From the NCBI GenBank assembly GCA_017472685.1, contig JAFUOO010000001.1, positions 1-53,624 of the forward strand: a DNA stretch of 53,624 nt, read 5' to 3'. The translations under genes were made by a program, and so were the position numbers. The DNA is from Clostridia bacterium. GTDB taxonomy: Bacteria > Bacillota > Clostridia > UMGS1883. Below, one piece after another: positions 46,772 to 53,624 of the stretch (position 1 is its first letter; every line of letters starts with the position of its first letter). The notes below the pieces were generated by a model, which searched no databases, was not told the DNA's origin, and was given only the letters and a program-made list of their open reading frames with translations.

Positions 46772-47434
46772 ATGCAGGCTATTATCAGAGATTTAACAAG
46801 TATCAACATTCTTTACTTCATTGTGGCGGCAGTTTTGGGCTACCTTATCGGCTCAATTAACCTTTCCATTATCCTTTCAAAGGGTAAGGGTAAGGATATA
46901 AGAGAAATGGGTAGCGGCAATGCAGGCACAACAAACACTCTCCGCACAATGGGCAAGGGTGCGGCAGCTGTGGTTTTACTGTTTGACGTTTTAAAGGGCT
47001 GCTTAATCCCTCTTGTGCTTCTCATAGCAGGCAGCAAGGACTGGATGCCCATTTACGTTACCACATGCGAGTGTATGGCGTACATATATGCGTTCTTTGC
47101 AGTTGTGGGTCATTGCTTCCCTCTTTATTACGGCTTCAAGGGCGGTAAGGGTATTGCAACAGCGGCGGGCGCACTTCTGGTTATAAGCCCTGCGGCTACA
47201 GGCATTGCACTTGTGGAATTTGTAATTCTTATGGTGCTTTTCAGATATGTTTCCCTTTCCTCTATCGTTGCAGTAATGAACATTGCTGTGTTTACATATC
47301 TTCTTTACCCCGGCGAGGCAAGACTTCTTGTAATAACTCTTGCAATTGCAATCCTTGCAATTTACAAGCACAAAACAAATATCGTGAGACTTCGTAACGG
47401 CGAAGAATCCACAATGTTCTACAAAAAGAAATAA
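46772..47434 (+). CDS. plsY: Glycerol-3-phosphate acyltransferase PlsY
   Basis: This 220-residue integral membrane enzyme uses acyl-phosphate to acylate glycerol 3-phosphate, the first step of phospholipid synthesis. Family loops are visible: GYLIGSINLSII, GSGNAGTTNTLRTMGKG and GFKGGKGIATAAG, separated by about five to seven hydrophobic spans. AAAAGGAGAG precedes the ATG. The der-plsY order is common in clostridia. Its substrate is made by gpsA, also in this window. Confidence 0.97.
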   Translation: MQAIIRDLTSINILYFIVAAVLGYLIGSINLSIILSKGKGKDIREMGSGNAGTTNTLRTMGKGAAAVVLLFDVLKGCLIPLVLLIAGSKDWMPIYVTTCECMAYIYAFFAVVGHCFPLYYGFKGGKGIATAAGALLVISPAATGIALVEFVILMVLFRYVSLSSIVAVMNIAVFTYLLYPGEARLLVITLAIAILAIYKHKTNIVRLRNGEESTMFYKKK

Positions 47435-47439
47435 GTACC

Positions 47440-48639
47440 ATGAAACAGTATGATATTTTAATCATTGGCGGCGGCGCGGCAGGACTTGCAGCCGCCGTTT
47501 CTGCAAGAAAAGAGAATAATAACATAAAAATCGGCATTGTTGAAAAAAGCGACCGCGTTGCAAAGAAAATCCATGCAACAGGCAACGGCAGATGCAATTT
47601 CACCAACATGGACATAAAGAGCGATTATTTTTACGGTGATAGGGCATTTGTTGAAAAAATTCTTGCTCAGTTCGGCACGGAGGAAGCATTGCTCTTTTTT
47701 AAAGAGCTGGGAATTATGCACCGGGTTGAAGATAACAGAGTTTATCCCCTGAGCAATCAGGCGAGCGCCGTTGCAGATTGCTTAAGACTGTATCTTACGG
47801 AAAACAATGTGGATTTTATAACGGAAACCTTTGTTTCCGAGCTTGAAAGAACACCAAACGGGTTTAAAGTGGGAGATATAGAAGCAAAAAAGGTTATTGT
47901 TGCAACAGGTGGCAAGGCTCAGCCCAATTTGGGCAGCGACGGCTCGGGCTATAAGCTGCTGGAACAGTTTGGTCACACTCCTACCCCTGTCAGGTGTGCG
48001 CTTGTAAGCCTTAAAACCGAAAACCGTATTACAAAGCTATTGAAAGGGGTTAAGGTTTTTGCCCGTGTTACCCTTTTTGAAAAAGAAAAGCAGGTTGCAT
48101 CAGACCGTGGCGAAATGCTTTTTACAGATTACGGTGTTTCGGGCATTCCCGTTATGCAGATTTCACGTTTTGCAAAAAAAGGCATGATACTTGAAATTGA
48201 TATGCTGCCCGATTTGTCACGCAAGGAAGCGCTTGCCGAAATTTACGAGCGCGTGTACAATTTGCCCGAGCGTGAAGGTGCAGAGCTATTTTCGGGTTTA
48301 GTCAATAAAAAGATAGCAATCCCTATGCTTAAATATGCGGGAGTGGAAAAAACATCTGCAAAGGCTAAAAGCTTTACAGATGAAAACATCCGTAAATGCG
48401 GAGGTTTTCTAAAAAAGCTGCAGTTGCCCGTTTTAGGTGACAACGGTTTTGAAAATGCCCAGGTTTCCGCAGGCGGCATTGAACTTTCGGGCTTTTATCC
48501 TCATTCGATGGAGTCGAAATTGATGCCCGGATTGTACGCGGCAGGCGAAATTCTTGATGTGGACGCAATCTGCGGAGGCTATAATCTGCATTGGGCATGG
48601 GCGACAGGCGTGCTTGCCGGCAAAAGTGCGGCGAAATAG
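47440..48639 (+). CDS. HI0933/BaiN-like NAD(P)/FAD-dependent oxidoreductase
   Basis: This 399-residue flavoprotein begins with the dinucleotide loop IIGGGAAGLAAA (G10-G15). It has the family signature VAKKIHATGNGRCNFTNM and a C-terminal block VDAICGGYNLHWAWATGVLAG. This matches the HI0933/YhiN/BaiN group of uncharacterised flavoproteins, some annotated as aminoacetone oxidase family. The substrate is unknown. It lies 5 bases after plsY and is probably co-transcribed. Confidence 0.93.
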   Translation: MKQYDILIIGGGAAGLAAAVSARKENNNIKIGIVEKSDRVAKKIHATGNGRCNFTNMDIKSDYFYGDRAFVEKILAQFGTEEALLFFKELGIMHRVEDNRVYPLSNQASAVADCLRLYLTENNVDFITETFVSELERTPNGFKVGDIEAKKVIVATGGKAQPNLGSDGSGYKLLEQFGHTPTPVRCALVSLKTENRITKLLKGVKVFARVTLFEKEKQVASDRGEMLFTDYGVSGIPVMQISRFAKKGMILEIDMLPDLSRKEALAEIYERVYNLPEREGAELFSGLVNKKIAIPMLKYAGVEKTSAKAKSFTDENIRKCGGFLKKLQLPVLGDNGFENAQVSAGGIELSGFYPHSMESKLMPGLYAAGEILDVDAICGGYNLHWAWATGVLAGKSAAK

Positions 48640-48660
48640 AAATTTAGGAATGATTAATCA

Positions 48661-50211
48661 ATGATACGAGTTAATAATGTAAAATTGAAGCCGGGTTATA
48701 AGCATGGAGACGTGCTTGAAGCCATAGCAAGGCAGATTAAAGCTCCTTTGACAGATGTTGAAAGCTTTTCCGAGGTAAAGCTTTCTGTTGATGCGCGCAA
48801 TAAAAAGGATGTTTTTTATGTGGCAACCTTTGATGTTGCCGTTAAGGACGAAAGACGCTATTACAGCCGTGAGCACGTTTCGAAATGTGAAAAATACGAG
48901 TACGAATACCCTAATCCCTGGAGGGAAGAGCATCGCCCCATTGTGGTGGGCGCAGGTCCTGCAGGGCTCTTTGCGGCGCTTATCCTTGCATACCGCGGTG
49001 CAAAGCCACTTGTGATTGAACGGGGCGAATGTGTTGAAAACCGTATGAACACCGTACAAACCTTCTGGAAAACAGGCCGTCTTAACCCCGAAAGCAATGT
49101 ACAATTCGGCGAGGGCGGTGCAGGCACCTTTTCCGACGGTAAGCTGAACACAGGAACTAAGGACACAAGGCAGCGCAAGGTGTTGGAAGAAATGGTTTCG
49201 GCAGGCGCACCCAAGGAAATCCTTTATAAGGCAAAGCCTCACGTTGGCACGGATATGCTTTGTGTGATGGTTGCCAACATACGGAAGAAAATTGTTGAAA
49301 TGGGCGGCGAGTTTATCTTTAACTGCCGTATGGACGATATTGTAATAAGAAACAACTCTGTTTGCGGCATAAAAACAACCCAAGGTGATTTTGAAACAAA
49401 AACCCTTATACTTGCCATAGGTCACAGTGCCCGTGACACCTTTAAGCTGGTGCAGAAGCTGAACATTCCCATGGAAAGAAAGCCCTTTTCTGTAGGCGCC
49501 AGAATAGAGCACAAGAAAACAGATATTGACTACGCCCAGTACGGCGACTTTGCGCCCCTTATGGAAGCGGCGGATTATAAATGCAACGTAAAGGATCGTA
49601 ACGGCAGGGGCGTTTACACCTTCTGTATGTGCCCGGGCGGCTACGTTGTTGCCTCTGCAAGCGAATGTGAGGGCGTGGTTACTAACGGCATGAGCAACTT
49701 TGCCCGTAACGGACAAAACAGCAACAGTGCACTTTTAGTGTCTGTTTACCCCGAGGATTTTGACGGAAGTGACCCTCTCTCGGGAATGTATTTTCAGCGC
49801 AAGCTTGAAAAGGGTGCCTTTTACCAGGCAGGGGCTGATTATAAAGCACCTTGCCAAAGAGTGGGGGACTTTTTTGAAAATAAAAGAACAATTGACTTTG
49901 GAAGTGTAAAACCAACCTACACTCCGGGCGTTATCCCGTCTGACTTAAACAGGCTTTTACCCACTCACATTGCAGAGGGCTTAAAGGATGCAATAGTTGG
50001 ATTTTCAAGAAAAATAAAGTGCTTCAATAACCCCGATGCAATACTGACAGGTGTTGAAACCAGAAGCAGCTCCCCTGTGAGAATAATACGAAACGAAAGC
50101 TTTTCTTCCATTATAAAGGGATTGTATCCCTGCGGTGAGGGGGCAGGCTATGCAGGCGGCATTATGAGCGCGGCTGTAGACGGAATAAAGGTTGGAGAGG
50201 TTTGCGAATGA
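48661..50211 (+). CDS. FAD-dependent oxidoreductase of the COG2509 type
   Basis: This 516-residue flavoprotein has an N-terminal ferredoxin-like alpha/beta domain (about 1-88) before the dinucleotide loop VVGAGPAGLFAAL (G97-G102). The family blocks FGEGGAGTFSDGKLNTGTKD and the C-terminal GEGAGYAGGIMSAAVDGIK are present. This matches a widely conserved uncharacterised dehydrogenase family. The start at 48661 has only a weak ribosome binding site (AGGAATGA). The last eight codons and the stop are part of a 25-bp hairpin stem that probably terminates the operon. Confidence 0.92.
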   Translation: MIRVNNVKLKPGYKHGDVLEAIARQIKAPLTDVESFSEVKLSVDARNKKDVFYVATFDVAVKDERRYYSREHVSKCEKYEYEYPNPWREEHRPIVVGAGPAGLFAALILAYRGAKPLVIERGECVENRMNTVQTFWKTGRLNPESNVQFGEGGAGTFSDGKLNTGTKDTRQRKVLEEMVSAGAPKEILYKAKPHVGTDMLCVMVANIRKKIVEMGGEFIFNCRMDDIVIRNNSVCGIKTTQGDFETKTLILAIGHSARDTFKLVQKLNIPMERKPFSVGARIEHKKTDIDYAQYGDFAPLMEAADYKCNVKDRNGRGVYTFCMCPGGYVVASASECEGVVTNGMSNFARNGQNSNSALLVSVYPEDFDGSDPLSGMYFQRKLEKGAFYQAGADYKAPCQRVGDFFENKRTIDFGSVKPTYTPGVIPSDLNRLLPTHIAEGLKDAIVGFSRKIKCFNNPDAILTGVETRSSSPVRIIRNESFSSIIKGLYPCGEGAGYAGGIMSAAVDGIKVGEVCE

Positions 50212-50237
50212 ACGCAAGCCTCTCCGACCTTTATTCC
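50182..50237. terminator. Long hairpin formed by the 3' end of the flavoprotein gene and its inverted copy
   Basis: Bases 50182-50206 (coding) pair along all 25 positions with 50213-50237 (noncoding), with two G-U pairs. The stop codon is in the 6-base loop region. Only TTAG follows, so U-tract-driven termination would be weak. The right arm reads as an inverted duplication of the gene end. Confidence 0.75.
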
Positions 50238-50240
50238 TTA

Positions 50241-50287
50241 GTGCAGAATGCAGAGTGCAAAGTGCAGAATTAATGTGTGAATTCTGC
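50241..50287. repeat. TGCAGAATGC-type intergenic repeat, copy 2, with hairpin
   Basis: GTGCAGAATGCAGAGTGC-like units resemble those at 25204-25240. The end forms a hairpin, GCAGAATT (50264-50271) with AATTCTGC (50280-50287). The rest of the 50212-50543 gap is AT-rich and holds the promoter and leader listed next. Confidence 0.6.
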
Positions 50288-50400
50288 GCGCAAACACCCT
50301 TTTTATGTTAGATGATTGTCATTTTGTACACGGCATTTGCGCTTTTGTACGCATTGGATAAAAATGTCTTAAAAAACACAAAAATTTTATGAAAAATATC

Positions 50401-50428
50401 TTGAAAAATATATATTTTGTGTTATACT
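50401..50428 (+). promoter_or_regulatory. Promoter of the secreted dockerin/cohesin-like pair
   Basis: TTGAAA (50401-50406) and TATACT (50423-50428) are 16 bp apart, with TGT before the -10 box. The implied leader is about 110 nt. Confidence 0.75.
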
Positions 50429-50445
50429 GTATGTATGTGAATAAT

Positions 50446-50507
50446 GCCAAAGTATAGATTGGGCGGATTGCTATTTACAATCACAACCAAAGAGAAAAGG
50501 CTTTGGC
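50446..50507 (+). other. Structured leader of the dockerin gene
   Basis: GCCAAAG (50446-50452) pairs with CTTTGGC (50501-50507), and GATTG (50457-50461) with CAATC (50478-50482) inside it. The structure ends about 24 bases before the ribosome binding site. I do not recognise a known riboswitch core. It could stabilise the message. Confidence 0.45.
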
Positions 50508-50543
50508 AACACAAAAAATTTATTTTTCCTGAAAGGAGACAAA

Positions 50544-51338
50544 ATGATGAAGAAACTCAGCAAAATTCTTCTCGTTATGGCATTGACACTTACAGTGTTC
50601 TTTGCTATGATGGCAGTTGCTTCAGCAGCTACAATTGAGAGCGTTGAAGCAAATGTTGCAGCTGACGCAGGCAGAACAATTTCCGTTACAGTGGAATATG
50701 GTTCTCCCGAAGCAGCTCAGCAGTCCACAGTGCTTGTTGTTAAGTCCGGCACAGCTCTTGCTACTCTCGCTGATTCCGATATCAAGTATATCGATCAGGA
50801 AGCAGTTAGCGACACAGCCGTTACTTACACATTCAAGCTCCTTGAAGCTGACCGCACAGGCGCGTATGATGTATACGTAGGCGGTACAGGTGTTGACGCA
50901 CCCGAAGACACTTCCTTCTCATTTGACACAAAGAAGATTATCGGTACTATCACAGTACTTGGTGATGCTACAAAGGCAACAGCTGTTGCTACAGACGCAT
51001 CCGGCAACAATGTGAACGGTACAGTTGCTTCCACAGGTGCTTATGAAATCGAAGTTGGTCAGGGTACATACGACGTAGTTCTTGGTAAAGCTGGTTACCT
51101 TTACAAGACATACGAAGACGTAGCTGCAAACACAGCAGAAGTTAATCTCGGTTCAATTACACTCATCGCTGGTGAATTCGTTGTAGACGGTGTAGTTGAT
51201 ACTAAGGACCTTCAGACACTTCTTAATAACTACAATAAGAGTGTTGAAGTTGTTGACCTTAACGAAGATGGTGTAGTTGATACTAAGGAACTTCAGACAC
51301 TTCTTAACAACTACAACGCAGACGGTTACGATGAATAA
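50544..51338 (+). CDS. Secreted protein with C-terminal dockerin type I domain
   Basis: This 264-residue exported protein has a signal peptide (about 1-29, ending ASAA) and an Ig-like beta region (about 30-125). A carboxypeptidase-regulatory-like module follows (about 126-205, with GAYEIEVGQGTYDVVLGKAGY), then a dockerin at 210-264. The two dockerin segments repeat with a 27-residue period: DGVVDTKDLQTLLNNYN and DGVVDTKELQTLLNNYN. The second calcium loop is canonical (DLNEDGVVDTKE). The first lacks the leading Asp and Asn (EFVVDGVVDTKD), so calcium binding there may be weak. No catalytic domain is present. AAAGGAGA precedes adjacent ATG codons at 50544 and 50547, and either could be used. A dockerin implies a cohesin partner. 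Confidence 0.87.
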   Translation: MMKKLSKILLVMALTLTVFFAMMAVASAATIESVEANVAADAGRTISVTVEYGSPEAAQQSTVLVVKSGTALATLADSDIKYIDQEAVSDTAVTYTFKLLEADRTGAYDVYVGGTGVDAPEDTSFSFDTKKIIGTITVLGDATKATAVATDASGNNVNGTVASTGAYEIEVGQGTYDVVLGKAGYLYKTYEDVAANTAEVNLGSITLIAGEFVVDGVVDTKDLQTLLNNYNKSVEVVDLNEDGVVDTKELQTLLNNYNADGYDE

Positions 51339-51375
51339 TCAATATCACGATTAAAACGAAAAGAGGTAATTAAGT

Positions 51376-53624
51376 ATGAAGAAGATACTTTCTTTAGTAC
51401 TTGCGTTTGCTCTCGCTTTCACAATGGTTGCAATTCCCGTAGCAGCAGAAGAAATTCCTACTGCTACAATGGTTGCTACATATGGCGAAGGTGCAGATGA
51501 AAACGGAGTATTCTTTGTATCATTTAATGTTGAAGAAATCAGTTCCGGTTTGTTCGCAACAGGTCAGGTTGACTTTACATATGATACAACAGTTGCAACA
51601 TTAATCGACTACGCTACATATGTAGACGAAGGCGAAATCTTGACAGATGATAATTATGGCTTCTTCTATGGTAATATCCATAATGAAAAGCTTGGCTCTA
51701 AGGGTAAGTTTACTTCCGTAGCAGACTGTCCCGAAACAGGTAAGGCTTCTGTTTCTATCTACATCGATCCCTCAGCAAGAAATCAGGCTCCCGATGAAGC
51801 AACAGAACTTACAATGTTTGATGCAGCTTTCGTTCTTAACGAAGGTCAGTCTCTTGATGCCTTTGCATTAACAATCACAAAGGCATTCATCTATGCAACA
51901 GAAGGCAAGGACGTTCCTACTGAATATGCTACAGGTGACCTTAAGGTTGTAAACATTAGACCCGCTGCTCCCGATGTCGAATACACAGATGGTGCTGGTA
52001 TCACATACAAGGCAGTTTCTGATAACCTTGTTTCCGTTGACGGTGTTACAGGTCTTACAAACGCTCTTGACGGTGGTGCTACAAACTGGGCAGAGGTTGA
52101 TGCTACAACAATCAACCCCGATGCTGAAGCAGGCACAAAGTATGCACATGCTACAGTAATTGAAGGCGGTACAAAAGCTGGTACAATGAGAACATTCTTC
52201 CCCATCGAAGGTGGCAAGACATATCTCGTTACACATACACTTTACAACAACACAGGCGCTGCTACAGTATCTCACAGCAACGCAGGTATGAGTGCTATCA
52301 TCGCTACAGGCGATCCCGTATACGGCACATTTGCAGGTCTTACAATGTACAGCCACGTTGACTACACAGACGGTGGTTTCAACTCCTGGTCCAACGAAAC
52401 TGATCCTAACATTGTAGGTACAAAGGTTGGTCGTACAGATAAGACAGCTGAAGCAGGCTACAACAAGATTGAAGTTCTTGTTAAGGCTCCCGCTGAAGCT
52501 ACAAACATCATGGTTTCTTACTGTGCTTGGGGTAGCGTAGAACTTTACTACGGTGACTGGGCTATCTACGAGATGGAAGCTACAGAAGAAATCGTTGACA
52601 TGGTTATCAACTATACAGACGCTGTAGGCAACGTTGTTGCTACAGAAACAAAGACAAGCGCTGTAGGTAACACAGTTGACGTTGTAGCTAACACAGCTGT
52701 TACAGGTACTGACGGTGCAAAGTACATGGTAGTTGATAATGCAACACTTACATTTGTTTCCGGTGGTTCCACAGAAGCAGTTGCAGTTGCAAAGGTTGAA
52801 ACAGTTACAGTTAACTACACAATTAACGGTGAAGTTGTTAGCACAGGTACAGTTGAAGGTATCAACGGTAAGGATGTTGCTTACGCTTCCGGTAACGTTG
52901 TAGCAGCTGATGGTGTATATGCTAAGGAAGGTACACTTACAGTTGATGCAGCTAACCTTACAGCTACAGTTGAACTTGAAGCTGTTGCACTCGGTCTTGT
53001 AGCTACAGCAGGTCAGACAGCTGACGGTGTTCATGCACTTGACAAGCAGATCACAACAGCAGGTACAGTTACACTTGACATGACAATCCTTGCTCTTAAG
53101 GATACACTTGTTGCTGTTGACAACGGTGCAGTTCTTGCAACATCCGGCAACTACTTCGCAGATTCCTCTGCATACTTCCAGATGAATGCTGAAGGTAAGG
53201 TTACAGTTAAGAACGCTTCTGAAAACCCCGAAATCGGTACAGTAGAAGTTGGTAAGATATACGCAGTTGAATTCGTTATCGACGCTGCTAACAAGACATA
53301 CTCTCTTACAATTACAGATGCTGAAGGCACAGTTGTTGCTGAAGTAGCTGACTTTGCAATGAGAAACAATACAGTTGAAGTTCTCGACTCTCTTGTTCTT
53401 ATTGACAACGGCAACCTCGTTCCTACAATCGTAGTTTCTAACGTTGTTGTTGAAACAGAAGACGAACAGCCCACAGATCCCGAAGTACCCACAGATCCTG
53501 AAGTACCCACAGATCCTGAAGTACCCACAGATCCCGAAGTACCCACAGATCCTGAAGTACCCACAGATCCCGAAGTACCCACAGATCCTGAAGTACCCAC
53601 AGATCCCGAAGTACCCACAGATCC
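51376..53624 (+). CDS. Large secreted multidomain protein with PTDPEV repeat, 3' end beyond the window
   Basis: At least 749 residues are visible. A signal peptide (about 1-24, ending PVAAEE) is followed by a beta-rich domain (about 30-185). Its pattern, FFVSFNVEEISSGLFATGQ then DFTYDTTVATLIDY and a later LTMFDAAFVLNEG, resembles cohesin-type domains. Next come a carbohydrate-binding-module-like region (about 195-410), a repetitive beta segment (about 410-540) and a possible lectin-like domain (about 540-690). From residue 699 it is a pure PTDPEV hexapeptide repeat to the edge, probably a wall-spanning stalk. Cohesin assignment is tentative. AGAGGTAA precedes the ATG. It lies 37 bases after the dockerin gene with no terminator between. 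Codon bias is extreme (GTT, GCT, ACA), suggesting high expression. Confidence 0.85.
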   Translation, partial: MKKILSLVLAFALAFTMVAIPVAAEEIPTATMVATYGEGADENGVFFVSFNVEEISSGLFATGQVDFTYDTTVATLIDYATYVDEGEILTDDNYGFFYGNIHNEKLGSKGKFTSVADCPETGKASVSIYIDPSARNQAPDEATELTMFDAAFVLNEGQSLDAFALTITKAFIYATEGKDVPTEYATGDLKVVNIRPAAPDVEYTDGAGITYKAVSDNLVSVDGVTGLTNALDGGATNWAEVDATTINPDAEAGTKYAHATVIEGGTKAGTMRTFFPIEGGKTYLVTHTLYNNTGAATVSHSNAGMSAIIATGDPVYGTFAGLTMYSHVDYTDGGFNSWSNETDPNIVGTKVGRTDKTAEAGYNKIEVLVKAPAEATNIMVSYCAWGSVELYYGDWAIYEMEATEEIVDMVINYTDAVGNVVATETKTSAVGNTVDVVANTAVTGTDGAKYMVVDNATLTFVSGGSTEAVAVAKVETVTVNYTINGEVVSTGTVEGINGKDVAYASGNVVAADGVYAKEGTLTVDAANLTATVELEAVALGLVATAGQTADGVHALDKQITTAGTVTLDMTILALKDTLVAVDNGAVLATSGNYFADSSAYFQMNAEGKVTVKNASENPEIGTVEVGKIYAVEFVIDAANKTYSLTITDAEGTVVAEVADFAMRNNTVEVLDSLVLIDNGNLVPTIVVSNVVVETEDEQPTDPEVPTDPEVPTDPEVPTDPEVPTDPEVPTDPEVPTDPEVPTDPEVPTD
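53470..53624 (+). repeat. 18-bp tandem repeat encoding PTDPEV
   Basis: At least 8.6 copies of an 18-bp unit (CCCACAGATCCCGAAGTA) run to the window edge. Units differ only at the third base of the second Pro codon (CCC or CCT). Such near-identity implies recent expansion or strand slippage, so copy number may vary between strains. Confidence 0.95.

Noticed and set aside
48658..49716. A 352-codon minus-strand open frame
   Set aside because: It is antisense to the COG2509-type flavoprotein with intact FAD motifs and shows no domain of its own.
50446..50507. A cyclic di-GMP or other known riboswitch before the dockerin gene
   Set aside because: The pairing resembles a leader structure, but none of the conserved core sequences I know are present.
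51868..53034. A 388-codon minus-strand open frame, very cysteine-rich
   Set aside because: It is antisense to the secreted protein gene. The cysteines come from the complement of ACA and GCA codons on the plus strand, and it has no ribosome binding site or recognisable domain.
53151..53618. Minus-strand open frame encoding GTSGSV repeats
   Set aside because: It is the mirror of the PTDPEV-coding tandem repeat; the plus frame has a signal peptide, a ribosome binding site and domain structure.
53470..53624. CRISPR-like direct repeats
   Set aside because: The 18-bp units are contiguous without spacers and encode an in-frame hexapeptide repeat.

Overview
The window reads as a chromosomal segment of a low-to-moderate-GC member of the Bacillota, class Clostridia, most likely an Oscillospirales/Ruminococcaceae-type gut or rumen bacterium. 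This is inferred from content, not from a search. The clues are near-consensus sigma-A promoters with 17-bp spacers, the gene order DUF512 protein-der-plsY, a DUF1015-serA-serC cluster, single-chain PurL, archaeal-type ProS, an S-layer-homology protein and a secreted dockerin protein. Most of the window is core chromosome. I see no transposase, integrase, phage module or CRISPR array.

Layout. 1-140: two tRNA genes (Asn, cut by the window edge, and Met) followed by a striking palindrome and repeats. 415-2135: a glycine-riboswitch-controlled amino acid:cation symporter. 2194-9624 (minus): DUF1015 protein, serA, serC and purL, with promoters visible for serC and purL. 9721-16277 (minus): an SLH protein, folD, a YgiQ radical SAM protein and FtsK/SpoIIIE. 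ygiQ and folD overlap by 149 nt in different frames. 16494-22861 (plus): two ABC exporters with N-terminal zinc-ribbon extensions around a DUF1854 gene, then DegV and VOC proteins. 22990-27416: glycolytic genes pgk-tpiA-gpmI with structured intergenic RNA or repeats, then an AraC-type regulator. 27503-33422: LicD, a polysaccharide flippase, gpsA and an 806-residue membrane-anchored protein whose C-terminus looks like a C-type-lectin/formylglycine-enzyme fold.

33577-35948 (minus): proS and an EamA transporter. 36083-41571 (plus): hisS, then a GldA/GldF/GldG-like ABC system with a DUF4340 protein. 41674-44113: an MBOAT (AlgI-like) acyltransferase with an SGNH-type partner. 44115-50211: a run of housekeeping genes (DUF512 radical SAM protein, der, plsY and two FAD oxidoreductases). 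50544-end: a secreted dockerin protein followed by a large secreted multidomain protein with a possible cohesin-like N-terminal domain and a PTDPEV repeat running off the edge.

How the genes fit together. Serine, one-carbon and purine genes (serA, serC, folD, purL) and a glycine-sensing transporter lie within 12 kb, so much of the left third concerns serine/glycine/C1 metabolism. gpsA and plsY supply the glycerol-phosphate steps of membrane lipid synthesis. LicD, the flippase, the MBOAT/SGNH pair, the SLH protein and the secreted pair suggest a decorated cell surface. The least understood items are the ABC-DUF1854-ABC exporter, the Gld-like ABC system, the lectin-fold protein after gpsA and the dockerin/cohesin-like pair. 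A recurring DNA-level theme is intergenic palindromes, several of which are inverted duplications of the 3' end of the preceding gene.
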